From Streptomyces spongiicola (GTDB lineage: Bacteria > Actinomycetota > Actinomycetes > Streptomycetales > Streptomycetaceae): 64,000 bases of DNA. Under the pieces are notes generated by a model. It did no database searches and had not been told where the DNA came from. It saw only the letters and a program-made list of their open reading frames with translations. Where the stretch lies: the NCBI RefSeq assembly GCF_003122365.1, contig NZ_CP029254.1, forward strand, positions 868,001 to 932,000, read 5' to 3'. Of this stretch, positions 35,948-45,276 are shown piece after piece. The number at the start of each line of letters is the position of its first letter. Within the stretch, counting starts at the first letter, position 1. The translations under genes were made by a program, and so were the position numbers.

Positions 35948-37638
35948 TCAGGACCGCCAGGTGTCGTTCAGGCTCACCCTGCCGGTCGACGGGACCGTCG
36001 CCGTCCGGTTCGCCCCGGACTCCCAGGTGACGTTGCCCGCACCGTCCTTGCGCACGTACTTGTACTCGAAGGCGGTGCCGGCGGGCAGGTCGACGTCGAG
36101 CTTCCACACGGGGTAGGTCGCCGGGTCCAGCTTGAGGGCGCTGCCGGTGTTCCAGTTGCCGAGGGCGGCCTGGTTGCCGTGGACGTAGATGTTCTGCCCC
36201 ACGCCGTCGTGGCGTTGACGGCGAACGAGGCGCCGGAGCCGGGCGAACCGCCGCCACCGCCGCCGCAGTTCCTCGCGCCCGTGTGCAGCGCCACGGCGGT
36301 GTTGGGACCGAGGGTCCGGGTGAACCGGCCCGAGCCGTCCACCGTGACGCCCGTGCCCGACTGGACGTCGCAGTAGCTGCCGGCCGGGAGGGAGGTCTGG
36401 AAGGTGCGGCTCAGCGACGACGACTCGTGGTTGATGGCCACATACGCCTTGTCGCCCCGGCCGAACGCGATCGCGTCGGCGCCGTTGTCCCACAGTTGGT
36501 GACGCCCTGGCCGCGGGCCGTGTTCCGGAAGGCGACATGGAGGAGATCTCACGCCAGGCGTGCTGGCACTTCCAGCCGTCGCTGTAGCAGGCGTTCACCG
36601 TGCCGCCGTTGGGCGGGCCCGCGTCCCTGTCGGACCACTCGTAGCCGGAGTGGACGTCCGGCGAACCGTACGGCCAGGCCAGCATGAACACGTTCGCCAG
36701 CGTGTAGTCGGCGCCGTTCTTGTAGCTGAGGGTGTCGCCGCCGCGCTCGGTGTCGTGGTTGTCGACGAAGACGGCGGACTTCCCGCTCGTCATGTAGCCC
36801 CAGCCCTCGCCGAAGTTCCTGAGGTAGGCCAGGTTCTCGTTGAGGAAGACCCGCTTGAGGTCGCGGGCGTAGCGGAACTCCTGCACATCGCCGTTGCCCA
36901 GGTACTCGCTGGGCTGGACGGCCTCACCGGCGCCGTGGATGGCCTCCTGCTTCCAGTACGCGCCGGGTTGGTGAGCTTGCCCTTGATCGCGGCGAGGTCC
37001 CCGGCCGGCATGTGCTTGGCCGCGTCGACACGGAAGCCGTCGACTCCGAGGGACAGCAGGTCGTTCATGTAGCCCGCGATCCTGTTGCGGACGTACTCCT
37101 CGCCGGTGTCGAGGTCCGCGAGCCCGACGAGTTCGCAGTGCTGGACGTTGAAGCGGTCCTGGTAGTTGTTGATCTCCGCGGTGCAGTCGTCCATGTCCCA
37201 GGAGGAGTACAGGCCGGGGTAGTTGTACTTGGTGTAGGACGAGCCGCCGGTGCCCGTGCCGTTGCCGGCCGCCATGTGGTTGATGACCGTGTCGACGACG
37301 ACCTTGACTCCGCCGCGTGGCAGGTGTTGACCATGTTCGTGAACGCGCCGCGGTCGCCGAGCCGTCCCGCGATCTTGTAGCTGACGGGCTGGTACGACGT
37401 CCACCACTGCGGGCCCTGTATGTGCTCCTGGGGCGGTGAGACCTGGACGTATCCGTAATCCGGCCGGGCCAGGGTGCTGGAGCACGCCTGCGCGACCGAG
37501 TCGAAGCGCCATTCGAAGAGGACGGCGGGACGTCCTTGGTGCCGGGCGGGGCCGCCTGTGCGGCGTCCGGTGGCGCGATCACCGCGCGGCGGTGCCCGCG
37601 ACGACGGCGAGCACGGCAGCCAGAGATCTGCTGGCCAT
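35948..37638 (-). pseudogene. Secreted alpha-amylase with CBM20, broken by seven single-base indels
   Basis: Read with frame corrections this is a full secreted alpha-amylase of about 560 aa. It has an ATG at 37638 with a perfect aggagg, a signal peptide ([18 protein letters not shown]), [34 protein letters not shown] and [11 protein letters not shown] as GH13 regions, and a C-terminal starch-binding CBM20 ([13 protein letters not shown]...[11 protein letters not shown]). Frame changes fall near 37580, 37526, 37313, 36964, 36535, 36493 and 36200. Each is explained by one missing G or C in a short run (the first may be two extra bases). Everything between is conserved, so either the decay is very recent or the sequence has local errors. 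Confidence 0.85.
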
Positions 37639-37694
37639 GTGGTTCCTCCTGCGGCTCAGGAAGGGGTGAGGTGGGGCGAGGGCTCCGGAACGGA

Positions 37695-37735
37695 GACTGA
37701 ATGTTCTTGCTGCAAAACTGAAAGAGCCCTCTGCG
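37695..37735 (-). promoter_or_regulatory. Candidate MalR-type operator upstream of the alpha-amylase
   Basis: On the minus strand the sequence tttcagttttgcagcaagaa lies about 70 bp before the amylase start. It resembles the TTGCAG/CTTGCA elements known upstream of Streptomyces amylase and maltose genes. The match is by eye. Confidence 0.45.
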
Positions 37736-38049
37736 CAGGTGACGGTAGGCCGGAACGATTGCCCGGTCAACCGTTTGGACACATCCGGGAAACATGAACG
37801 CCCCCTGCCTGCAAGGCTTTTCACCCTGCGGACGGACTGCGTACCGGCCCCGGGCAGGCGAACGGCTCCGAGCGGAACCCGGTGAAACCAGGCGCGCGCC
37901 CGTGAACGCACGACGCGGGAACGGCGGAGGCCGCCCGACCGGTACGCGAGGGCACCCGCGGGCGCGGCCGTCCCCGCGGGCTCGCCGCCGGGACGGTACG
38001 CGGCTCCGCGGGGAAGGCCAACACGGCGAGGTGCCGCGGGCGTCGCCGT

Positions 38050-38136
38050 GCACCCGCCGGGGACTGCGGGGCAGGCGTTCTCCTCGGGTGTGGTGTTGCT
38101 GTCGGTCGGGCACCCGCCGGGGACTGCGGGGCAGGC
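38050..38136 (+). repeat. 27-bp direct repeat flanking a 33-bp spacer
   Basis: Two identical 27-bp copies, at 38050-38076 and 38110-38136, begin gcacccgccggggactgc and end gcaggc. They lie just upstream of the VOC gene. Confidence 0.9.
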
Positions 38137-38151
38137 CCTAGGCTGCCGGGC

Positions 38152-38571
38152 ATGACTGCTCGCTCTGACACCGACCTGTTCTCGGGGCTCGGCCGCCTGG
38201 TCGTCCTCGTCGAGGATCCCGAGCGCGGCCTCTGCCTTCTACCGCGACGTACTCGGCTTCCGCGTCCTGCACGACCGTACGGCGGACGGATTCCGCTATG
38301 TGCACGTCGGGTGCCCGGCAGGATGCGGTCGGCCTCTGGCTCATGACCGCCGGCAGCGGTCGGGAAGCCGAACTGATCGGCCGGCAGTGCGGCGGTCAGC
38401 CCCTGCTCGTGCTGTACACCACCGACCTGGACGCGGTTCCGCGCGCATCTGCACGGGCACGGCGTGCGGGTGTGGAACGAGCGGGAGGACACCGACAGCC
38501 GGTCGCTGCACCTGGCGGACCTGTACGGGAACGTGATCGTCGTGGCGCAGCTGCGCCGGGCGGCGGCCTGA
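38152..38571 (+). pseudogene. Glyoxalase/VOC-family protein, broken by four single-base indels
   Basis: The conceptual protein is about 138 aa with the vicinal-oxygen-chelate pattern: LGRLVVLVEDPERA near the start, FYRDVLGF, a central AVGLWLMTAG, and SLHLADLYGNVIVVAQL at the end. The frame is lost near 38227 (extra g), 38312 and 38318 (one g missing at each), and 38441 (extra c). The start region and all segments between the indels remain convincing. As with the amylase, local sequence error is as likely as real decay. Confidence 0.75.
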
Positions 38572-38599
38572 GCGCGATGCTCGCGGTCGCGGTCGCGCG

Positions 38600-38780
38600 C
38601 AGCCCACCGGCGGCGGGGCCACCGGCGGCGGGCCGAGACGCCGCAGTCGGGAGTAGACGCTGCCGCCGGGCCGAGACGCCGCCGCAGGCCCGGGGCGCCG
38701 CAGGGCCGAGACGCCGCCGCAGGCCCGGGGCGCCGCAGGGCCGAAGCGCCGCCGCCGGGCCGAGACGCCGGGGCCGGGCC
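38600..38780 (+). repeat. Minisatellite of gccgagacgccgccgcaggc units
   Basis: Units of about 35-43 bp containing gccgagacgccgccgcaggc and cccggggcgccgcagggccg recur for about 150 bp between the VOC gene and the LacI gene. No supported gene lies in 38572-38930. Confidence 0.8.
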
Positions 38781-38930
38781 GGCGAGGCGGGCTCGGCGCG
38801 CGCGGCCGCGTCGGGTGAGGCGCACACCGCAGCGCCCGGTGCCGGGCGCTGCGGGCTCCGGCCGGATCGGCCCCGGCGGGCGCACCGGGGCCGGGGCGCA
38901 CGGCCCGAGGCACCGCCCCGCCCGGCGCCG

Positions 38931-40019
38931 TCAGCCCCGCGCCCGCGCCGTCGAGCCGCGTACCACCAGTTCCGGCCGGAAGACGTACTCGGTGCTCGGC
39001 ACCGGGTTCCCGCGGATCTCCTCCAGCAGTGCGCCGACGGCCGCCGACGCCATCGCCTGGACCGGCTGGCGCACGGTCGTCAGGGGCGGGTCGGTGAAGG
39101 GGATCAGCGGCGAGTCGTCGTACCCGACGACCGACACGTCCCCCGGCACGTCGAGTCCGCGTTCCCGCACCGCCCGGATCGCCCCGAGCGCCATCATGTC
39201 GCTGCCGCAGACGATTCCGGTGCAGCCCGCCTCGAGGAGTTCGGCGGCGGCGGCGTGACCGCCCTCGACGCTGAACAGGGTGTGCCGTACGTACCGTTCG
39301 GCGTCCGGTCCGGCGGCCGCCAGGAAGCCTTCCGTCTTCCGCCGGGACGGCACATAGCGCACCGGTCCGACCGCGAGCCCGATCCGCGCATGGCCGAGTT
39401 CGGCGAGATGGCGCACCGCCATACCCGCGGCCATGTGGTCGTCGGGTGACACGAACGGAGCGGAGACCTGCTCGTTGAAGCCGTTGACGAGCACGAAGGG
39501 GACACGGCGCGCGGCCAGTTCGGCGTACCGCCGCTGGTCCGCCGCCGTGTCGGCGTGGAGTCCCGAGAGGAAGACGATGCCGTCGACCCCGCTCTCCTCC
39601 AGCTGCTCCACGAGTTCGTCCTCGCTGGCGCCGCCCGGCTGCTGGCAGCACAGCACCGGGGTGTAGCCGTGCCCGGCCAGCACCTGCTCGATGACCTGCG
39701 CGAACGCGGGGAAGATCGGGTTGGTGAGTTCGGGCACCACCAGCCCGACCAGTCCCGCGCTGCGTCGCCGCAGCCGCACCGGGCGCTCGTAGCCGAGGAC
39801 GTCGAGCGCCGCGACGACCCGGGTGCGGGTCGCCGCCGACACACCGGGCTTGCCGTTGAGGACACGGCTGACCGTGGCCTCGCTGACGTCGGCCTGCGCG
39901 GCGATGTCGGTGAGCCGGGGAGCGGCCGCTCCCGGGGCCCTCGACCGGGGGGCGGCCGCTCCCGGGGCCCTCGACCGGGGGACGGCCGCTCCCGAGGCCC
40001 TCGGCCTGGGGAGCGTCAC
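38931..40019 (-). CDS. LacI-family regulator, paralogue of MalR
   Basis: This 362-aa regulator has the LacI helix-turn-helix RLTDIAAQADVSEATVSRVLNGKPG and a periplasmic-binding-protein-like sensor domain (GLVGLVVPELTNPIFP, GIVFLSGLHAD, CGSDMMALGAIRAVRERG). The GTG at 40019 overlaps the stop of the upstream glucosidase (GTGA). That start adds about 35 residues before the DNA-binding domain, made of a PRSRAPGAAA-type repeat encoded by a 30-bp minisatellite. MalR proteins normally begin right at the helix-turn-helix. It closely resembles the LacI gene at 47090 and probably also senses maltodextrins. Confidence 0.88.
   Translation of the reverse strand: MTLPRPRASGAAVPRSRAPGAAAPRSRAPGAAAPRLTDIAAQADVSEATVSRVLNGKPGVSAATRTRVVAALDVLGYERPVRLRRRSAGLVGLVVPELTNPIFPAFAQVIEQVLAGHGYTPVLCCQQPGGASEDELVEQLEESGVDGIVFLSGLHADTAADQRRYAELAARRVPFVLVNGFNEQVSAPFVSPDDHMAAGMAVRHLAELGHARIGLAVGPVRYVPSRRKTEGFLAAAGPDAERYVRHTLFSVEGGHAAAAELLEAGCTGIVCGSDMMALGAIRAVRERGLDVPGDVSVVGYDDSPLIPFTDPPLTTVRQPVQAMASAAVGALLEEIRGNPVPSTEYVFRPELVVRGSTARARG
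39915..40005 (-). repeat. 30-bp tandem repeat within the LacI gene
   Basis: About two and a half copies of a 30-bp unit, including cgagggccccgggagcggcc on the minus strand, encode the repeated PRSRAPGAAA stretch at the N-terminus of the LacI-family protein. Confidence 0.85.
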
Positions 40020-41693
40020 ACCGTCCACCACGCGGTGGCGTCCGCGGGCAGGACGGCGAAGTCGCCCTCGGACCCGACCGGCGCACTGGCCAGCAGCAGG
40101 GTGCCGGGGGCGGGGAGGCGTACCGGCGCTCCCGTGGTGTTGGTGGTGCAGACGAATCCGCCGCGGGCGAAGGCCAGCACCCCCTCGGGCGCGTCGAGCC
40201 AGGTCACCCCGTCACCAGCGCCGAGCCCCGGGTGCTCGCGCCGGGCGGCCAGGGCCGCCCGGTAGAGCTCCAGGGTGGAGCCGGGCACGCCGGTCTGCGC
40301 CTCCACGCTCAGGTCCGCCCACTCCGCGGGCTGCGGGAGCCAGCTGCCGCCGGCGCCGAAGCCGTACGAGGCGCCCTCGCGGGTCCAGGGGATCGGCACC
40401 CGGCAGCCGTCGCGGAAGCCGTCCTGGCCCTCCGCGCGGAAGAACGACGGGTCCTGGCGCACCTCGTCCGGCAGGTCCGTGACGTCCGGGAGGCCCAGTT
40501 CCTCGCCCTGGTAGACGTACGCCGACCCGGGCAGCGCCAGCATCAGCAGCGTGGCCGCGCGGGCGCGGCGCAGCCCCAGCTCGCGGTCGCCCTGCTCACG
40601 CAGCTGGGTGCCGAGGCCGGGCGGGTTGGCGAAGCGGGTGGCGTGCCGGGTGACGTCGTGGTTGGACAGCACCCAGGTGGCGGGCGCGCCGACCGGGCGC
40701 ATCGCGGCGAGCGAGCCGTCGACGACCTCGCGCAGCTCCTCCGCGTCCCAGCTGGTGCCGAGGTACTGGAAGTTGAACGCCTGGTGCATCTCGTCGGGCC
40801 GGACGTACAGCGCGGTGCGCTCGACGGTCGGCGTCCAGGCCTCGGCGACGAGGATGCGCTCGCCCTCGTACTCGTCGAGGACGCGCCGCCAGGAGCGGTA
40901 GATCTCGTGTACCCCGTCCTGGTCGAAGAACGGGCATGACGTCGTTGCCGAGCAGCTTCACCTGGTCGCCGGAGCCGATGTCGGGCAGCCCGGGGGCCTT
41001 GACGAGGCCGTGGGCGACGTCCACGCGGAAGCCGTCGGCGCCCAGGTCGAGCCAGAAGCGGAGGATCGAGCGGAACTCGTCCCGCACGGCGGGGTGCTCC
41101 CAGTTGAAGTCCGGCTGCTCGGGGGCGAAGAGGTGCAGGTACCACTCGCCGGGGGTGCCGTCCGGGTCCACCGTGCGGGTCCACGCCGGTCCGCCGAAGA
41201 CCGACTCCCAGTCGTTGGGCGGCTGTTCGCCGTCCTCGCCCCGGCCGGGCCGGAAGTGGAAGCGCTCGCGCAGCCGGGAGCCGGGGCCCTCGCGCAGTGC
41301 CTGGCGGAACCAGTCGTGCCGGTCGGAGCAGTGGTTGGGCACGAGGTCGACGATGACGCGCAGCTCCAGTGCGTGGGCGCTGCGGATCAGCGCGTCGGCG
41401 TCGTGGAGTGTGCCGAACATCGGGTCGATGGCCCGGTAGTCGGCGACGTCGTAACCCGCGTCGGCCTGTGGGGAGGCGTAGAAGGGGCTGAGCCAGACCG
41501 CGTCGACGCCGAGTTCCCTGAGGTAGGGGAGCCGGCTGCGTATCCCGGCGAGATCGCCCATGCCGTCGCCGTTGCCGTCGGCGAAGCTGCGCGGATAGAC
41601 CTGGTAGATCACCGCGTCCCGCCACCATGGCGCTGGCTCGGCGCGGTGGCCGGACGTCGTCGCGGTGGCGGGGGCAGCGAGGTGCTGGGTCAT
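40016..41693 (-). pseudogene. Alpha-glucosidase (GH13), copy 1, one frameshift
   Basis: This is an intracellular-type alpha-glucosidase of about 558 aa if frame-corrected. It begins MTQHLAAPATATTSG, then WWRDAVIYQVYPRSFADGNG, DGFRVDVAHGLV, VAEAWTPTVERTALY and LSNHDVTRH, and ends in a C-terminal beta domain. One extra C in the run at about 40931 (ATGCCC-GTTC instead of ATGCC-GTTC) breaks the frame in mid-gene. Everything else matches copy 2 at 45277 closely. It starts 51 bp after malG on the same strand, so malEFG, this gene and the LacI gene form one transcription unit. Confidence 0.85.
40257..40520 (-). repeat. 264-bp perfect inverted repeat, left arm
   Basis: These bases, inside glucosidase copy 1, are the exact reverse complement of 46560-46823 inside copy 2. 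I find no mismatch across the block, while flanking parts of the two genes differ. Confidence 0.92.
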
Positions 41694-41744
41694 TTCATCC
41701 CTGGGATGGTTGTGGTTGGGGGGGAAGGTGGGCCATGTGCGGGG

Positions 41745-42623
41745 TCAGCCCTTGACGGCGCCCGCCGACACGCCCGTGACCAGGTGGCGCTGCGCGAGGA
41801 GGAACACGATCGCGGCCGGGATGGCGATGAGTACGGAGGCCGCGGTCATCGGGCCCCACTGGGCGCCGTACTGGTTGACGAACTTCTGCAGGCCCCCGGC
41901 GAGGGTCAGGTTCTCGTCGCCGACCATGAACGCGGACGCGTAGGCGACCTCGCCCCAGGCGGTGATGAACGAGTAGAACGCCGTCACCGCGATGCCCGGG
42001 CGGGCGAGCGGCAGGATCAGCCGCCAGAAGGTGCCGAACGGGGTGAGCCCGTCGACCTGGCCCGACTCGTCGATCTCGCGCGGGATGGTGTCGAAGAAGC
42101 CCTTCATCATCCAGGCGCAGAACGGCACCGCGATGGTGAGGTAGGTGATGACGAGTCCGGCCGGCTGGTTGAGCAGGCCCAGGTTCGACATGATGTTGTA
42201 GATGGGCACGATCAGCACGGCGACCGGGAACATCTGGGTGATCAGCAGTGTCCACATCAGGCCCCGCTTGCCGGGGAAGCGGAAGCGGCTGACGGCGTAG
42301 CCGGTGGTGGCGGCCACGAAGACGCCGAGGACCGTGGTCAGGCCGGCGACGAGCAGCGAGTTGCCGAACCAGGTGAGGAACTCGGTGTCCTGGAGCAGCT
42401 TGGTGTAGTTCCGGAGCGTCGTCTCCCGCACGAAGTCCGTGGTGGTGGCGTAGCTGGCCGGCTTCAGCGAGGTCAGCAGCACCCAGAGGACCGGGAAGAC
42501 GGCGATCACGGAGGCGGCGAGCAGCGTGAGGTGCAGCCCGGCCGAGGCGATCGGCGAACGGCGTCCGCGCACCGGGGTGCCGGCCGGGGCGGTCGCCGGG
42601 GCCGGGGCGTTGGTCGTGGTCAC
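41745..42623 (-). CDS. malG: Maltose/maltodextrin ABC permease MalG
   Basis: This 292-aa inner-membrane permease has six membrane segments beginning near residue 25. The EAA loop that contacts the ATPase reads DESGQVDGLTPFGTFWRLILPL (broken here as DESGQVDGLTPF then GTFWRLILPL). The C-terminus is HLVTGVSAGAVKG, where VTGVSAGAVKG is typical of sugar permeases. The GTG start overlaps the malF stop (GTGA). No ATPase gene is in the cluster; in Streptomyces the shared MsiK ATPase energises such importers. Confidence 0.94.
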   Translation of the reverse strand: MTTTNAPAPATAPAGTPVRGRRSPIASAGLHLTLLAASVIAVFPVLWVLLTSLKPASYATTTDFVRETTLRNYTKLLQDTEFLTWFGNSLLVAGLTTVLGVFVAATTGYAVSRFRFPGKRGLMWTLLITQMFPVAVLIVPIYNIMSNLGLLNQPAGLVITYLTIAVPFCAWMMKGFFDTIPREIDESGQVDGLTPFGTFWRLILPLARPGIAVTAFYSFITAWGEVAYASAFMVGDENLTLAGGLQKFVNQYGAQWGPMTAASVLIAIPAAIVFLLAQRHLVTGVSAGAVKG

Positions 42624-43633
42624 CAGGTTTCTCCCTGCTTGCGGAGGACGCGCTGGTAGACAGCGGCGAAGACCATCAGGAGGACGAGGATCAGCACGCC
42701 CCAGGTGGAGGACTGGGCGAAGTCGCGCGGGCTGATCTCGAACGAGAACTTGTACGCCTGGGTGACCAGGATCTGGGTGGCCTCGCCGGGGCCGCCCCGG
42801 GTGAGCAGGAAGATCACCGGGAACATGTTGAAGGTCCAGATGGTGCTCAGCAGCACCACGGTGGTGGACACCGACCGCAGTCCGGGCATGGTGATGTTGC
42901 GGAACCGCTGCCAGGCGTTGGCGCCGTCCATCTCGGCGGCCTCGTACAGTTCGCCGGGGATGGACTGCAGCCCGCCGAGCAGGGCGACCATCATGAACGG
43001 GACGCCGAGCCAGACGTTGACGGCGATCACCGAGAACTTGGCCCAGGTCGGGTCGTTGAGCCACGGCACGGCGTCGATGCCGCCGCCCGCGAGGAGCTTG
43101 TTGAGCAGGCCGTTGTCCTCGTTGTAGAGGAAGCGCCAGGCGAACACGGAGACGAAGCCGGGCACGGCCCACGGCAGGATCAGCATCATCCGGTAGAACG
43201 ACCGGCCGGCGATCCTGCGGTTGAGGATGTTGGCCAGGGCGAGGCCCAGCCCGAAGGTGACGGTCACGCAGGAGACCGTCCACACCAGCGTCCATCCGAG
43301 GGTGCCCAGGAACTGGTTGCCGGTGAGCGCGTCGGCGTAGTTGTCGAGTCCGACGAACTCGTATGTCGCGGGGAGGTGGTTCACCCCGATCGACCGCTCG
43401 ACGTTGCGCTCGTTGGCGTCGGTCAGCGACAGGTAGACGCCGCGGACGAGCGGATAGCCGATGATCACGCCGATCACGATCACCACGGGGGCGACCATGG
43501 TCCAGGCGTACCAGTGCGTGGAGAGGCCGCGGCGGAACGTGCCGGGCGCGCCTGCGGAGTCGCGGCGACGGCCGCGGGCCCTCCCGGGCTCCGCGGCCTC
43601 CGCCACCGACTGGCCGCTGGTGTGGACAGCCAT
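42620..43633 (-). CDS. malF: Maltose/maltodextrin ABC permease MalF
   Basis: This 337-aa permease has an N-terminal cytoplasmic stretch of about 40 residues and six membrane segments. The EAA loop is YEAAEMDGANAWQRFRNI. It pairs with MalG to form the channel. The ATG at 43633 is the natural start (MAVHTSGQSVAEA). It lies 69 bp downstream of malE in the same operon. Confidence 0.94.
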   Translation of the reverse strand: MAVHTSGQSVAEAAEPGRARGRRRDSAGAPGTFRRGLSTHWYAWTMVAPVVIVIGVIIGYPLVRGVYLSLTDANERNVERSIGVNHLPATYEFVGLDNYADALTGNQFLGTLGWTLVWTVSCVTVTFGLGLALANILNRRIAGRSFYRMMLILPWAVPGFVSVFAWRFLYNEDNGLLNKLLAGGGIDAVPWLNDPTWAKFSVIAVNVWLGVPFMMVALLGGLQSIPGELYEAAEMDGANAWQRFRNITMPGLRSVSTTVVLLSTIWTFNMFPVIFLLTRGGPGEATQILVTQAYKFSFEISPRDFAQSSTWGVLILVLLMVFAAVYQRVLRKQGETW

Positions 43634-43702
43634 CGGTCGCTATTCCTCTTCTCTTGCCGTCTCGTGCCGTCTCTTGGTTTCCGTACCTGCTGCCGCCCGC
43701 TC

Positions 43703-44974
43703 CTACTTCCAGTCCTTCAGGAGCTTGCGGTAGGCGTCGCCGACGGCCTTGGCCCCCTTCTCCGGGGTGGTCTGGCCGGTGAGGACCTTGGTGTACTCGG
43801 TCACGAGCGGGGCGAAGAGGCTGCCGGCCTCGGGGATCCAGGGGCGTTCGACGGCCTTGTCGACGACCGGCTTGAAGAAGGCGACCGTCTCGTTGCCGGA
43901 GACGGTGGGCTTGTCGTAGACGGAGGAGCGGGTCGGCAGCAGGCTGAGGTCCTTGGCCACCGTGGTCTGGGACTCGGCCGAGGTCATGTACTCGACGAAG
44001 GCGTAGGAGGCGTCGAGGCTCTTGGAACCGGCGTAGACGGCGAGGTTGTGGCCGCCCTGCGGGGCGCCCTGGCCGTCGGAGCCCGCCGGGACCGGGACGA
44101 TGCCGAGGTTGGACCTGTCCGCGAACTCCTTGCCGGCGTAGGTGTCCGTGACCGCCCACGGGCCGTTGATCATCATGGCGACCTTGCCGTCCTTGAAGGC
44201 GGTCTGCATGTTGTTCCAGCCGTCGGTCGCGTCGGTCTTCGCGGCGCCGGAGTCGACGAGGTCCTTGACGACCTTCATGGCCTTGACGCCGGCCGGGTTG
44301 TCGACGGTGATCTGCTTCTTCTCGGCGTCGACCAGGTTGCCGCCCTCGCCGTAGAGGAAGGACAGGAACCAGTACGCGTCGTCGCCGCGCAGGTAGAGGC
44401 CGGTCTTGCCGGTCTTGTCCTTGATCTTCTCGGAGACGGTCTTCAGGTCGGCGATGGAGGCCGGCGGCTGGACACCCGCCTCCTGGAAGATCTTCTTGTT
44501 GTAGAAGATGCCCATGGAGTCGATGACCTGCGGGACGGCGTAGGTCTTGTCGGCGTACTTCGTGGAGGCGGCGGCCTGCGGCAGGAAGTCCTTGTCGTCC
44601 TTGAGGGCCGGGGTGCCGTCCAGCGGGGCGAGGTAGCCGAGGTCGGCGAACTCGGGGGTCCAGGCCACCTCGGAGCGGATCACGTCGGGGGCGCCGGAGC
44701 CGGACTGGGCGGCGTTCTTGAACTTGTTCTGCACCTCGCCGAAGGGCACGTTCACGTAGTTGACCTTGACGTCGGGGTGCAGCTTGGTGAAGCCCTCGGC
44801 GAGCTTCTTGAAGACCTTGTCCTCGCTGCCGACGGTCGATGTGTCCCACCAGGTGACCGTGCCCGACAGCTTGCCCGAGGCGCTCTTGCCGCCTTCGGCG
44901 TCGTCCCCGCCGCACGCGGTAGCCGTGAGCGCCAGGCTCGCGACCAGAGCGGTGGCCGCTATGCCACGTCGCAT
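43703..44974 (-). CDS. malE: Maltose/maltodextrin-binding lipoprotein MalE
   Basis: This 423-aa extracellular solute-binding protein is anchored by a lipobox Cys (LALTATACGG). The mature protein has the MalE-type pattern: GTVTWWDTSTVGSEDKVFKK at the start, DVIRSEVAWTPEFADLGYL, and MMINGPWAVTDTYAG in the middle. The ATG at 44974 has aaggag five bases upstream. It is the first gene of the malEFG operon and is divergent from glucosidase copy 2, with shared regulatory DNA between. Confidence 0.95.
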   Translation of the reverse strand: MRRGIAATALVASLALTATACGGDDAEGGKSASGKLSGTVTWWDTSTVGSEDKVFKKLAEGFTKLHPDVKVNYVNVPFGEVQNKFKNAAQSGSGAPDVIRSEVAWTPEFADLGYLAPLDGTPALKDDKDFLPQAAASTKYADKTYAVPQVIDSMGIFYNKKIFQEAGVQPPASIADLKTVSEKIKDKTGKTGLYLRGDDAYWFLSFLYGEGGNLVDAEKKQITVDNPAGVKAMKVVKDLVDSGAAKTDATDGWNNMQTAFKDGKVAMMINGPWAVTDTYAGKEFADRSNLGIVPVPAGSDGQGAPQGGHNLAVYAGSKSLDASYAFVEYMTSAESQTTVAKDLSLLPTRSSVYDKPTVSGNETVAFFKPVVDKAVERPWIPEAGSLFAPLVTEYTKVLTGQTTPEKGAKAVGDAYRKLLKDWK

Positions 44975-45057
44975 GTGAACTCCTTCAACCCGGGCCCGTT
45001 CCGTCACGGCGCCGATTCGTGCAGGAACGTAACAAGGCTGAAAGCAGACCGAAAGAC

Positions 45058-45078
45058 CTTGCGACAATTTTCCGCAAG
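45058..45078. promoter_or_regulatory. Candidate MalR operator between malE and glucosidase copy 2
   Basis: The inverted repeat cttgcg (45058-45063) and cgcaag (45073-45078) is separated by 9 bp. A second related sequence, tttcgcaagagattgcag, lies near 45180-45197. Both resemble LacI/MalR-type half-sites (TTGCRN). They sit in the 302-bp divergent promoter region. Direct binding is inferred. Confidence 0.6.
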
Positions 45079-45276
45079 GGACCGCGATCGTTACCTGCGC
45101 GTGTCCTCACGGTTGCCGTTGTGCGCCTTGTCAACCAACGCTGTACCCCCTCCAGCGCCCCGGATGCGCCCCCTCAAGCGTTTCGCAAGAGATTGCAGCG
45201 CTGTTACCGTCGGGGACAGGTCGCCGTCGGCCGGAAGATCCGGAACGTCCCGAAACAGACATCCGAAGGAGCGCCC

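Noticed and set aside
38341..40086. Long minus-strand frame covering the VOC and LacI genes
   Set aside because: It is out of frame with the well-supported LacI protein and is Arg/Gly/Pro-rich.
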